NCBI GenBank assembly: GCA_020253445.1
Contig: JADCBP010000003.1
Span: forward strand, 24,632-88,631
Direction: 5' to 3'
Length of the DNA stretch: 64,000 nt
Source of the DNA: Methylobacterium sp.
GTDB taxonomy: Bacteria > Pseudomonadota > Alphaproteobacteria > Rhizobiales > Beijerinckiaceae
Of the stretch, positions 45,831 through 54,448 are shown piece after piece. A model generated the notes under the pieces. It was not told the DNA's origin, did not search any database, and saw nothing but the letters and a program-made list of their open reading frames with translations. Every line of letters begins with the position of its first letter. Position 1 is the first letter of the stretch. The position numbers and the translations under genes are program-made.

Positions 45831-45873
45831 GCATTTTCCGACCAAGCGGATACCGTTTGGTCGAATAAAATGC
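45831..45873. repeat. Palindromic intergenic repeat, copy C
   Basis: GCATTTTCCGACCAAGCGGATACCGTTTGGTCGAATAAAATGC, preceded by AGA, is an imperfect palindrome. It is the most typical copy of a repeat common in Hyphomicrobiales. The AT-rich space from here to 46070 holds no gene that I can support. Confidence 0.7.
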
Positions 45874-46070
45874 GTGAAATCATAATAAATCAGAATCGGC
45901 GCTCTGATTCAATCAGATCGGAATCCGCTCTCGAATTTCGACTGAAAGTAATTCTAATTCCATTGTTGGTGCTTTTTTCAGTCAAAAATCACTTTTCACT
46001 TTTTCCAATACATGCTCATTCTCTGTGCATATATCATGCCTTTAAGTTGCATCAAAAATTCAGAATATGC

Positions 46071-47558
46071 TCAGGCGGGTACTTGCTTGCGGGATTGCAT
46101 CAGCTTGATGATGAGCGGTGCCGTGATCGCCAACAGGGAACAAGCGAGGAGGAAGGCCGAGACGGGACGGGTGAAGAAAATGGTGAGGCTTCCATGCGAA
46201 AGGGTCATGGATTGCCGCAGCGAGTTTTCAAAGATCACGCCGAGGACAAGCCCGAGGATCATCGGAGCGGCTGGCCAATCGTAACGCATCATGAGCCAGC
46301 CCAGGACGCCAAATCCCAACAGCATCCAGACATCCTGGATGGAGTTGGCCTGCGAATAAACGCCCGCGACACACAAGGCCAGGATAGGGGGGTAGAGATA
46401 CGGGTAGGGCACACGTAAAAGCTTCGCAAAAAGACCTGCCAGCGGCAAATTCATCACGAGCAGCATGACATTTCCGATGTACATGCTCGCGATCACCGTC
46501 CAGACGAGAGCCGAATTCTTGTCGAAGAGTTCCGGCCCCGGGCGGATGCCGAACATGATCAGGGCGCCGAGGATGATCGCTGTTGTGCCCGATCCAGGGA
46601 CTCCGAGCGCCAGCATGGGCACCATGGCACCACCCGCCGCAGCATTGTTGGAGGCCTCGGGGCCGGCCACGCCCTCGATGGCTCCGGTGCCGAACTTCTC
46701 GGGATTTCTGGAGACCTTCTTCTCGACAATATAGGCAATAAAGGAAGCAATGGTGGCGCCGGTTGCGGGAAGCACGCCAACAAGAAAGCCGATCACGCTG
46801 CCCCGCAGGATCGGCATGCGGCTCTGTCGCCATTCTTCCCTGCTCGGAAGCACGTTGCCAACATTCGTGATGGGTGCCGGCGCGGGCTTGCCGACACTCG
46901 AGAGAACCTCACCAATTCCGAAAAGGGCCACCGTGATCACGATGAACCCGATCCCATCCAGCAGCCAGACCTGATCAAAGGCAAAGCGCGCGACCCCGGT
47001 TTGCTGATCAATGCCGATCGTGCTGATCAGCAGCCCGAACACACCGGCGGAAAGTCCCTTGAGCACCGATCCGCCAACCGCCGCCAGCGCCGTCAGACCA
47101 AGGACGACCAGCGCGAAATATTCCGGTGGACCGAAGGCCAAGGCGGCGCGGGCGAGGGGCGGGGCCAGGATCATGAGGCCCAGCGTCGCAATCGTTCCGG
47201 CGAAGAACGATCCGATCGCCGCAATACCGAGAGCTGTTCCGGCCCTTCCTTTCAGGGCCATCTGGTAGCCATCCAGAGACGTCATCACGCTGGATGGTTC
47301 GCCGGGGACGCTGATCAATACCGAGGTGAGCGTGCCGCCATATTGCGCTCCATAATAGATCCCTGCAAAAAGGATGATTGCGGAGGTCGGATCGCCGCCA
47401 AAGGTCAGCGGCAGCAGAAGCGCAATGGCAGCAGATGGGCCGATGCCCGGCAGCGCGCCGACAAGCTGCCCGGCAAATACGCCCGCAAAGCACATCAGAA
47501 GATTCCACGGGGTCAGTGCTCCGGCGAAGCCCGCGGCAAGATCGGCGAGAACGGACAT
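46071..47558 (-). CDS. tctA: Tripartite tricarboxylate transporter large permease (TctA)
   Basis: A 495-residue integral membrane protein with about twelve spans. Family features are GALPGIGPSAAIALLLPLTF (about residues 33-52), GIYYGAQYGGT, and the second-half GVLPATGATIASFIAY. It imports carboxylates with the TctC binding protein, driven by ion gradients. It ends the tctCBA operon and is convergent with the LDH2 region. Confidence 0.93.
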   Translation of the reverse strand: MSVLADLAAGFAGALTPWNLLMCFAGVFAGQLVGALPGIGPSAAIALLLPLTFGGDPTSAIILFAGIYYGAQYGGTLTSVLISVPGEPSSVMTSLDGYQMALKGRAGTALGIAAIGSFFAGTIATLGLMILAPPLARAALAFGPPEYFALVVLGLTALAAVGGSVLKGLSAGVFGLLISTIGIDQQTGVARFAFDQVWLLDGIGFIVITVALFGIGEVLSSVGKPAPAPITNVGNVLPSREEWRQSRMPILRGSVIGFLVGVLPATGATIASFIAYIVEKKVSRNPEKFGTGAIEGVAGPEASNNAAAGGAMVPMLALGVPGSGTTAIILGALIMFGIRPGPELFDKNSALVWTVIASMYIGNVMLLVMNLPLAGLFAKLLRVPYPYLYPPILALCVAGVYSQANSIQDVWMLLGFGVLGWLMMRYDWPAAPMILGLVLGVIFENSLRQSMTLSHGSLTIFFTRPVSAFLLACSLLAITAPLIIKLMQSRKQVPA

Positions 47559-47561
47559 CGG

Positions 47562-48017
47562 TCAGAACCCCCAGGGGCCATTGGGCAAGGGCACACCCAG
47601 CCAGGTCCGGAAAACCAGTCTCAAGATCAGGACAGTGCCGCCGGCCGTCAGCAAAGACGGCAGGAGCGGCAGCCTTTCTGTGACCTTCAACAGGAAAAAC
47701 ATCGTAAGGAAGATCGAAACGGCGAAGCCCGCGACCTCCAGCCCCGCCACGCCTGCCGCCATTGCGGCAATCACGATCAGGGGCTGCCTGATCGTCGCGT
47801 TCGACTCTTCCGTCCTGTCATTGGGGCGAGCTTCAAGAAGAAGTGCCGCGACCGACAGGCCCATGAGAAGAAGGCCGTAAACAAGGGGAAGGAAACCGCT
47901 TGACGGCGCGAAACCTTCCCAGAGTTGCATTCCCAGTGCCGTCAGGACCCAGAAGGCACCGGCCCCAACAAATGCAAGCGCGAGAAATATCTCGCCGGAA
48001 GCGGCCCGGAGCCTCAT
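47562..48017 (-). CDS. tctB: Tripartite tricarboxylate transporter small permease (TctB)
   Basis: A 151-residue protein with four hydrophobic segments in TctB spacing, including LVYGLLLMGLSVAALLL. It lies between tctC and tctA with 3-base gaps on either side. Family assignment relies on size, topology and position, as TctB proteins vary in sequence. Confidence 0.88.
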   Translation of the reverse strand: MRLRAASGEIFLALAFVGAGAFWVLTALGMQLWEGFAPSSGFLPLVYGLLLMGLSVAALLLEARPNDRTEESNATIRQPLIVIAAMAAGVAGLEVAGFAVSIFLTMFFLLKVTERLPLLPSLLTAGGTVLILRLVFRTWLGVPLPNGPWGF

Positions 48018-48020
48018 GGA

Positions 48021-49004
48021 TCAGGTCGCCGGCTTTCCGAGAAGGTCCCTGTAAAGTTTCTCCTGGGCGGCGATGAAATCCTCGAAAGCCTTGCCGGCAA
48101 TTGGCGCATCAGAAGCGAAGTTATCCTTCAGATATGCCTTGAAGGCGGGCGTTGCGACGACCTTCTGGAAAATGCCTTCCCAGTAGCGCGCAGCATCATC
48201 GGGCGTGCCGCGCGGAGTGGCCATGCCACGCCACATCTGGAAGTTTGGCGCGTTGATGCCTTGCTCCTTCATGGTCGGCACATTGGGGAGAGCCGGGAAG
48301 CGCGTATCGCGGAACACACCAAGGGCTTTCACGGCCTTCGATTCCAGGTGACCGATGAACTCCAGCGGATTGCCCATGCATGCCTGCACGTGACCGCCGA
48401 GAAGCTGCGTGAGCGCTTCCCCGCCGCTGTTGAAATTGAGCACATTGAACTCGGTGCCGGTTGTCTTCGAAAAAACGGTGATGGCCATCACATCCGTCGT
48501 GCCGCCGGTTGCGAAGGCCATGCTCTTTGCTGGGCGCGCCCTGGCCGCGGCGACAAATTCCTGAGCCGTGTTCCACGGCGCGTCATTCTTCACGAATAAC
48601 AGGAAGTCATCGAGCATGACATTCATCGAGGGGCGCACTTCGGAGAGTGTCTTGGCGGCCGGGTTCAGGATCGGGGTGATCTGCGTTGTCCCGTTCACGA
48701 CAATGATCGTATGCGGATCACCGATCTTGCGCGCCGTGACATAGCCAAGACCCACGGCACCGCCGCCGCCCGGCCTGTTGTTCAGGACGATGGGCACGGG
48801 GACGAGTTTCTCGTCGACCATGATCTTGTGGATGACCCGCGCCAGCAAGTCGGCGCCGCCGCCAACCGCGAAGGGAATCACGAATTCGACTTCACGGGTC
48901 GGTGTCCATGGGGACTGGGCACGGCCCGGCCCGATGGATGCCATGAGAGGCGCGGCAGATGCAGCACAGAGGAGATTCCGGCGTGAGATCAGCATGGTTT
49001 CCAT
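48021..49004 (-). CDS. tctC: Tripartite tricarboxylate transporter binding protein (TctC/Bug family)
   Basis: A 327-residue periplasmic protein. A signal peptide (ISRRNLLCAASAAPLM, ending RAQS) is followed by Bug-family marks: VIPFAVGGGADLLARVI, VLNNRPGGGGAVGLG and the ligand loop FATGGTTDVMAI. ATG at 49004 is used; ATG at 48995 is equally possible. Just upstream is an AT-rich stretch with TATAAT and TTGTAT elements. A hydroxy or dicarboxylic acid is the usual kind of ligand. Confidence 0.9.
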   Translation of the reverse strand: METMLISRRNLLCAASAAPLMASIGPGRAQSPWTPTREVEFVIPFAVGGGADLLARVIHKIMVDEKLVPVPIVLNNRPGGGGAVGLGYVTARKIGDPHTIIVVNGTTQITPILNPAAKTLSEVRPSMNVMLDDFLLFVKNDAPWNTAQEFVAAARARPAKSMAFATGGTTDVMAITVFSKTTGTEFNVLNFNSGGEALTQLLGGHVQACMGNPLEFIGHLESKAVKALGVFRDTRFPALPNVPTMKEQGINAPNFQMWRGMATPRGTPDDAARYWEGIFQKVVATPAFKAYLKDNFASDAPIAGKAFEDFIAAQEKLYRDLLGKPAT

Positions 49005-49094
49005 CCCGGTTGTCGTTTTTAATTTTGTATTATAAATCAAGCTACCATCGCATTTCCGGTTGTCAATCGAGGAACTCGACCGCCTTTTGCCGAT

Positions 49095-50378
49095 TCATCT
49101 TGCTGCGCGGAAGGGTATCGAATCCAGCATGTAGGATTCATTCCCGACCTCCGTCACGGTCGAAACGATGCGGCCGGCCGGAAGGTCAAGCAGCCAGACG
49201 ATGCTGCTGCGCGACCCCGTTTTTGCTCCGCCGATGATCGCCGCGTAACGATCCCCGACCATCGTGATGCCGCGCGGGCGCGGTGTTGCGCTGCCGGGAG
49301 CCTGCGGGTGCAACCGGAGCACCTCGGATGGCCGGCCGGCAATGGCATCGCGCACATCGATCAGGGAGATCGTGTTGGCGCGGAAGCACGTCGCGACGAC
49401 ATGGCGGCCATCCGGTGTGAAGCAGACGGCAAATGGTCGCGTGCGTTCCGCGCGGTCATCGCTGCCGACATGGACCCTTGCGACTTCCGCATCCTTTCCA
49501 CCCGCCACGGCACGCGCGACGTCGATGATCGAGATGGTCGAGCCTTCATGAGCCTCCGACATGCTTTCGCGTGCGGCAACGGCGACCAATGTGCCATCCC
49601 GACTGGCTGCCAGACCAAAGGGGCCGGTCTCGACCGCGACCCGGTTCAGCTCCGCGGCGGGATCGCCGGCCAAAGCCGCGCGGATATCGATCACGGAAAC
49701 ATCGCTGAATCCGCCATTGCCGATAAAGGCCGTTCCGCCGTTCAGGGGTGTAATCGCCAGTCCCGTTGGATTGGGGTAGCGTCCGAAACTCGGATGCGGA
49801 CTGTCGTGACGGCTCGGTCCTCTGGCCGGGTGCAGGTGGTTTTCCTTCAGCGGGATGTGGCAGACCGGCTGGCGCGTGCCGATGTCGATCGCGGTCAGCT
49901 CATTTCCACCATCCTCGCTCCCGGCGGCCTCGCCGCAATTCACCAGAAGGGTTTTCCCGTCTGGCGTGAGGCCCGCGCCAACCGGTCCGGTCCTGCCAGT
50001 CGGCATGAAGGCGGCAACCGCACCGAGCGTTCCGTCATTCTTCGGATCAAGGGCGTCATCGAGATCGAGCACGGTGATCAGCCCCGGATGCCCGTGCTGA
50101 TATTGGCCGGCGGCTGCCGGCGTTGCTGCGCCCGAATGATTGACGACATAGGCAAACTGCCCGTCCTGATCGACAGTGACCACCACGGGTTGCCCGCTTG
50201 CCGGGGTTTCCGGGATGCCGTCACCATCACAATCGACGTCCGGGGTGACGCGAGGTCTGGAAATCACGGCATGGTCGGTTGCGTCATTCTCGGGCAGGAG
50301 AGCCTTCTCGACATCGATGATCGCCACCCAGTTGTCCCAGCGACCGCTGACGGCAAGGTGGCCGAGTTTTTTCGACAT
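49095..50378 (-). CDS. YncE-like beta-propeller protein of unknown role
   Basis: A 427-residue protein made of repeated beta-propeller blades with the theme SVIDIRAAL or TISIIDVARAV at intervals of about 60-70 residues. Pieces such as VTPDGKTLLVNCG and FTPDGRHVVATC are typical of YncE/WD-like repeats. There is a calcium-loop-like DVDCDGDGIPETP near residues 47-59. I see no signal peptide, which is unusual for YncE-like proteins. It is 90 bases upstream of tctC on the same strand and may be cotranscribed. Its leader has three tandem 14-base repeats. Confidence 0.75.
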   Translation of the reverse strand: MSKKLGHLAVSGRWDNWVAIIDVEKALLPENDATDHAVISRPRVTPDVDCDGDGIPETPASGQPVVVTVDQDGQFAYVVNHSGAATPAAAGQYQHGHPGLITVLDLDDALDPKNDGTLGAVAAFMPTGRTGPVGAGLTPDGKTLLVNCGEAAGSEDGGNELTAIDIGTRQPVCHIPLKENHLHPARGPSRHDSPHPSFGRYPNPTGLAITPLNGGTAFIGNGGFSDVSVIDIRAALAGDPAAELNRVAVETGPFGLAASRDGTLVAVAARESMSEAHEGSTISIIDVARAVAGGKDAEVARVHVGSDDRAERTRPFAVCFTPDGRHVVATCFRANTISLIDVRDAIAGRPSEVLRLHPQAPGSATPRPRGITMVGDRYAAIIGGAKTGSRSSIVWLLDLPAGRIVSTVTEVGNESYMLDSIPFRAAR

Positions 50379-50402
50379 GGGATTTTTCCTTCGTTGACTT
50401 CT

Positions 50403-50444
50403 TGCGGCTGACTTTTTGCAGCTGACCTTTTGCAGCTGAGTTTT
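50403..50444 (-). repeat. Three tandem 14-base repeats in the leader of the beta-propeller gene
   Basis: TGCGGCTGACTTTT, TGCAGCTGACCTTT and TGCAGCTGAGTTTT follow each other directly on the plus strand, starting 25 bases upstream of the divergent start codon. Two contain the palindrome CAGCTG. They could be operator sites on one helix face at 14-base steps or a slippage-prone tract. Confidence 0.6.
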
Positions 50445-50736
50445 TTCACAATGGACGCCGATCGCGAAACATTTCCCGGGTCCGGGTTTGACCCCAGCAT
50501 GAGGGTACCACCGCGTTTTATCCAGTCTTGCGTTCGGGCGGCGCCCGAGGGGAGCATCCGGTTGATCCCCGTCCTTCACGCAATCCAGAATGCGTGGGTC
50601 CCCCGACCTTCTTGCCGGGCGCGGAATGGCTTTCACGTCTCCGAAGGAAAACGATCAGCGGGAATTTCGGCTTGGGGCCGGCCATTTTTCGCCGCGTGAT
50701 CCGATCGCCGGAAGAGCTGGTTCTCGGCGCTTGATT

Positions 50737-50774
50737 TGTTCAGTGAACATATGTTACTCAACATCCACTGAACA
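50737..50774 (+). promoter_or_regulatory. Operator-like nested palindromes upstream of the polyol/triose ABC operon
   Basis: TGTTCAGTG (50737-50745) and CACTGAACA (50766-50774) form a 9-base inverted repeat. Inside it is the 10-base palindrome AACATATGTT (50746-50755). The site lies 124 bases before the binding-protein gene. The TTCA..TGAA half-sites suggest a dimeric repressor. Otherwise the 520-base space between the two divergent genes holds only the tandem repeats and no gene. Confidence 0.5.
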
Positions 50775-50898
50775 GGATCGCCGCATGAAAGAGCGGTCCT
50801 GGGCGGGAAGGAAACGTCAACCGGAAAGACCGCGGCGCCATTGCCTCGGTCGGACAGTCCCGGGCTTTTGCGCCTCGGGGAACCTGGAGGAAGGGCAA

Positions 50899-52221
50899 AT
50901 GAAGAAATTCATGTTCGCGGCCGCTCTGGCCGCTTCCACGATGCTGGGCTCGGCATCGTCGGCGCTGGCGCAGGGCAAGACGATCACCCTGTGCTGGGCT
51001 GCATGGGACCCCGCCAATGCACTGGTGGAGCTTTCCAAGGACTTCACCGCGAAGACCGGCATCAACATGAAGTTCGAGTTCGTGCCTTGGCCGAACTTCG
51101 CCGATCGCATGCTCAACGAACTGAACTCGAAGGGCAGGCTCTGCGACCTGATGATTGGCGACAGCCAGTGGATCGGCGGCTCGGCCGAGAACAAGCACTA
51201 TGTGAAGCTGAACGATTTCTTCGCGAAGGAAGGCATCAAGATTTCCGACTTCCTGCCGGCGACGGTCGAGGCCTATTCGACCTGGCCGAAGGGCTCCACG
51301 AATTACTACGCCCTGCCGGCGATGGGTGACGCCCTGGGCTGGACCTATCGCAAGGATTGGTTCGGGCGGCCGGAATTGCAGGCCGAGTTCCGCCAGAAGC
51401 ATGGCCGCGAACTCGCCCCGCCGAAGACCTGGACCGAGCTGAAGCAGATCGCAGAATTCTTCCAGAACCGCGAGATCGACGGCAAGAAGGTCTATGGCGC
51501 GGCGATCTATACCGAGCGCGGGTCGGAAGGCATCACCATGGGTGCGACTGCGGCGCTCTATTCCTGGGGTTTCCGCTACGAGAACCCGCAGAAGCCATAC
51601 CAGATGCAGGGTTTCGTGAACTCGCCGGACGCCATCGAGGCGCTCGATTTCTACAAGTCGCTTTTCAAGTGCTGCACGCCGCCGGGCTATACGAATGCCT
51701 ATATGCAGGAAGGGCTTGATGCCTTCAAATCCGGCCAGGTGGCGCTCCAGATGAACTGGTTCGCCTTCTTTCCGGGCCTCTTCAAGGACCCCAATGTCGG
51801 CGGCGACAAGATCGGCTTCTTCGTGAACCCGGCGCAGAAAGCCGAGGGATCCACGCTGGGCGGGCAGGGCATTTCGGTGGTCAGCTACTCCCAGAACCAA
51901 CCTGAGGCGCTTGCCTATATCAAGTGGTTCGCCGATCCCGAGGTGCAGAAGAAGTGGTGGGCGCTGGGCGGCTATTCCTGCCACAAGGCCGTGCTGAACG
52001 ACCCGAATTTCGCCAAGTCGGCGCCCTTCGCGGCGGACTTCCTCAAGGCCATGGGCAATGTGAAGGACTTCTGGCAGGAGCCGTCCTACGCCCAATTGCT
52101 GCAGGCGATGCAGCGCCGCCTGCATGATTTCGTGGTGGCCGACAGGGGCACCGCCAAGGAGGCGCTCGACAGCCTCGTGCAGGATTGGACCAAGGTGTTC
52201 AAGGAAGACGGCAAGATCTGA
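50899..52221 (+). CDS. ABC substrate-binding protein, polyol/sugar family
   Basis: A 440-residue periplasmic protein of the family 1 solute-binding type. Signal peptide about 24 residues ending ALAQG. The mature region TITLCWAAWDPANALVELSKDFTAKTG and the C-terminal WFADPEVQKKWWALGG are typical of polyol and glycerol-type binding proteins. ATG at 50899 has GGAGGAAGGG upstream. Two hairpins follow the stop. The gene order SBP, permease, permease, small protein, ATPase, ATPase recalls the Rhizobium glycerol importer. With dihydroxyacetone kinases downstream, glycerol, dihydroxyacetone or a tetrulose are reasonable ligands. Confidence 0.88.
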   Translation: MKKFMFAAALAASTMLGSASSALAQGKTITLCWAAWDPANALVELSKDFTAKTGINMKFEFVPWPNFADRMLNELNSKGRLCDLMIGDSQWIGGSAENKHYVKLNDFFAKEGIKISDFLPATVEAYSTWPKGSTNYYALPAMGDALGWTYRKDWFGRPELQAEFRQKHGRELAPPKTWTELKQIAEFFQNREIDGKKVYGAAIYTERGSEGITMGATAALYSWGFRYENPQKPYQMQGFVNSPDAIEALDFYKSLFKCCTPPGYTNAYMQEGLDAFKSGQVALQMNWFAFFPGLFKDPNVGGDKIGFFVNPAQKAEGSTLGGQGISVVSYSQNQPEALAYIKWFADPEVQKKWWALGGYSCHKAVLNDPNFAKSAPFAADFLKAMGNVKDFWQEPSYAQLLQAMQRRLHDFVVADRGTAKEALDSLVQDWTKVFKEDGKI

Positions 52222-52232
52222 GCCTCACCCAT

Positions 52233-52291
52233 CGCTCCGGTTTCCTCCCGCTTCCGGAGCGTGATCGTCGGCCGGCCTCCGGGCCGGCCGA
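52233..52291 (+). terminator. Double hairpin between binding protein and permease genes
   Basis: First stem CGCTCCGG (52233-52240) with CCGGAGCG (52254-52261). Second stem TCGGCCGGCC (52268-52277) with GGCCGGCCGA (52282-52291), loop TCCG. Neither has a T-run. They begin 11 bases after the binding-protein stop and probably protect that part of the transcript. Confidence 0.65.
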
Positions 52292-52323
52292 TAGCCTGCC
52301 CTCCCTGTTCCGATGAGTGCGCC

Positions 52324-53286
52324 ATGACCAGCCACACCGATCCCGCGGGGCTCGGCTCCGCGCCGCCGAGCCGCAACACGGCTTCCGCGCCGAGGGTCCA
52401 GACCGGGCTCTCCGACCGGGCCATTGCCTGGCTCTTCATTGGCCCGACCATGGCCCTGCTGCTGGCCATCAACCTGTTTCCGTTGCTCTGGACGATCTTC
52501 CTGTCCTTCACGAATTACCGCGCGAACCGCCCGAACGCGCCTTTGCGGAACGTGGGTTTCGACCATTATGTCGCGATCCTCAACGATCCGGATATCTGGC
52601 TCCGGATGCAGGCCACGGCGCATTTCGTCTTCTGGACGATCCTGCTGCAGACCGTGATCGGTTTCGCGCTGGCCTATCTCGTGGACCGCAAGTTTCGTGG
52701 CCACGGCTTCTGGACCACGCTGATCCTCGTGCCGATGATGCTCTCGCCCGCCGTGGTGGGGAATTTCTGGACCTTCCTTTACCAGCCGCAGATCGGCCTC
52801 TTCAATTATGTCGTGGGATTTCTCGGCGGAATCCCCCCGGGCTCTTTCCAGATGCTCGGCGATGTGACGCTCAGCCCCTGGGCCATCATCATCGTCGATA
52901 CCTGGATGTGGACGCCCTATGTGATGCTGATCTGCCTTGCGGGTCTGCGCTCCATCCCCGATTACATCTACGAGGCGGCGGAGGTCGATCGCGCCTCGAA
53001 TATCCGGCAATTCGTCTCGATCACGCTGCCGATGTGCCTGCCCTTCATCATGCTCGCGGTTCTGTTCCGCGGCATCGAGAATTTCAAGATGTTCGACATG
53101 GTGAACCTGCTCACGGCCGGCGGGCCGGGCTCCACCACGGAACTCGCTTCCATCACGCTGAAGCGCGCCGCCTTCGAGGCCTGGCGGACAGGCTATTCCT
53201 CGGCCTTCGCCATCATCCTGTTCGTCGCGGTGTTCGGCCTCGCGAACATCTATGTGAAGACCTTGAACAAGGTGAAAGCGCGATGA
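52324..53286 (+). CDS. ABC sugar/polyol permease, first
   Basis: A 320-residue MalF-type permease with six spans. The ATPase-contact loop EAAEVDRASNIRQFVSITLPMCLP is clear. An extra hydrophilic N-terminus of about 35 residues precedes the first span. ATG at 52324; upstream in-frame starts lie in the hairpins. It overlaps the second permease gene by 4 bases. Confidence 0.9.
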   Translation: MTSHTDPAGLGSAPPSRNTASAPRVQTGLSDRAIAWLFIGPTMALLLAINLFPLLWTIFLSFTNYRANRPNAPLRNVGFDHYVAILNDPDIWLRMQATAHFVFWTILLQTVIGFALAYLVDRKFRGHGFWTTLILVPMMLSPAVVGNFWTFLYQPQIGLFNYVVGFLGGIPPGSFQMLGDVTLSPWAIIIVDTWMWTPYVMLICLAGLRSIPDYIYEAAEVDRASNIRQFVSITLPMCLPFIMLAVLFRGIENFKMFDMVNLLTAGGPGSTTELASITLKRAAFEAWRTGYSSAFAIILFVAVFGLANIYVKTLNKVKAR

Positions 53287-54248
53287 GTGCCGCCAATTCC
53301 GCTCATTCAGTGGTCGAACCCTCGGGTTACGCCAAGCTCATCGCCGGCTCCCTCGTGGCGTTTTATGCCCTGATCTCGCTCGTCCCGCTGGTCTGGATCG
53401 GGCTGACCAGCATCAAGACTCCGACGGATTCGATCCACTACCCGCCGAAGGTGATCCCTTTCGTCGAATTCCAGCCCTCGATCGAAGGCTATTGCAACCT
53501 CTTCTCGACGCGCTCGCGGCAGACGACCGAATATATCCAGTCGCTTCCCCCCCCGCAGGGGGCCTGCGAAACCATCACCCGCGCCCGCGGCATGGTGGTG
53601 GCGGGGCCGTCGAATTACGTGCCGCGCTACATCAATTCCCTGATCATCGCCTTTGGTTCGACATTCCTCTCGATCGCCCTCGGCACGGCTGCGGCCTATG
53701 CCTTCTCGCGCTTCAAGGTGCCGCTGAAGGATGACCTCATGTTCTTCATCCTTTCCACGCGGATGATGCCGCCGATCGCCGTCGCGATCCCGATCTTCCT
53801 GATGTACCGCGAACTCGGTCTCTCCGACACGCGGCTCGGGATGATCCTGCTCTATACCTCGGTGAATGTGAGCCTCGCGGTATGGCTGCTGAAGGGCTTC
53901 ATCGACGAAATCCCGCGCGAATACGAGGAAGCCGCGATGATCGACGGCTATACGCGCCTGCAGGCCTTCCGAAAGGTCGTGCTGCCGCAGGCGGTGACGG
54001 GCATCGTCGCCACCGCGATCTTCTGCCTGATCTTCGCCTGGAACGAATATGCCTTCGCGGTGCTGCTCACCTCCGGGGCGGCGCAGACGGCGCCTCCGTT
54101 CATCCCGATCATCATCGGGGAGGGCGGGCAGGATTGGCCGGCCGTCGCCGCCGGCACCGTTCTCTTCCTCGTGCCGATCCTCATCTTCACCGTGCTGCTG
54201 CGCCAGCACCTGTTGCGCGGCATCACCTTCGGAGCCGTGAGGAAATGA
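53283..54248 (+). CDS. ABC sugar/polyol permease, second
   Basis: A 321-residue MalG-type permease with six spans and the loop EEAAMIDGYTRLQAFRKVVLPQAVTG. There is an inserted periplasmic segment of about 60 residues between spans 1 and 2 (from HYPPKVIP to YVPRYINS). It overlaps both neighbours by 4 bases. Confidence 0.9.
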   Translation: MSAANSAHSVVEPSGYAKLIAGSLVAFYALISLVPLVWIGLTSIKTPTDSIHYPPKVIPFVEFQPSIEGYCNLFSTRSRQTTEYIQSLPPPQGACETITRARGMVVAGPSNYVPRYINSLIIAFGSTFLSIALGTAAAYAFSRFKVPLKDDLMFFILSTRMMPPIAVAIPIFLMYRELGLSDTRLGMILLYTSVNVSLAVWLLKGFIDEIPREYEEAAMIDGYTRLQAFRKVVLPQAVTGIVATAIFCLIFAWNEYAFAVLLTSGAAQTAPPFIPIIIGEGGQDWPAVAAGTVLFLVPILIFTVLLRQHLLRGITFGAVRK

Positions 54249-54445
54249 CCATGGCCAATCCCAGGAACACCCGATGGCCGAAGCTTCTCCGTCGCGGCCC
54301 GATGGAGAACCTCGCGACCGCCCTGATCGCCGCCGGCGTGCTGATGATGCTCCAGCCCTTCGTCATGGCGCTCTTCACCTGGTCGTTCATCACCACGCTC
54401 GCGGGCGTCGTGATGTTCACGATCGTCTCGAAATTTCCGGAGTGA
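54245..54445 (+). CDS. Small two-span membrane protein of the ABC operon
   Basis: A 66-residue protein with hydrophobic segments near residues 23-38 and 43-60. It overlaps the second permease gene by 4 bases and ends 3 bases before the ATPase gene, so it belongs to the operon. A small protein of unknown function (GlpU) sits in the same place in the Rhizobium leguminosarum glycerol transporter operon as I recall it. It may stabilise the permease. Confidence 0.75.
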   Translation: MTMANPRNTRWPKLLRRGPMENLATALIAAGVLMMLQPFVMALFTWSFITTLAGVVMFTIVSKFPE

Positions 54446-54448
54446 GCC

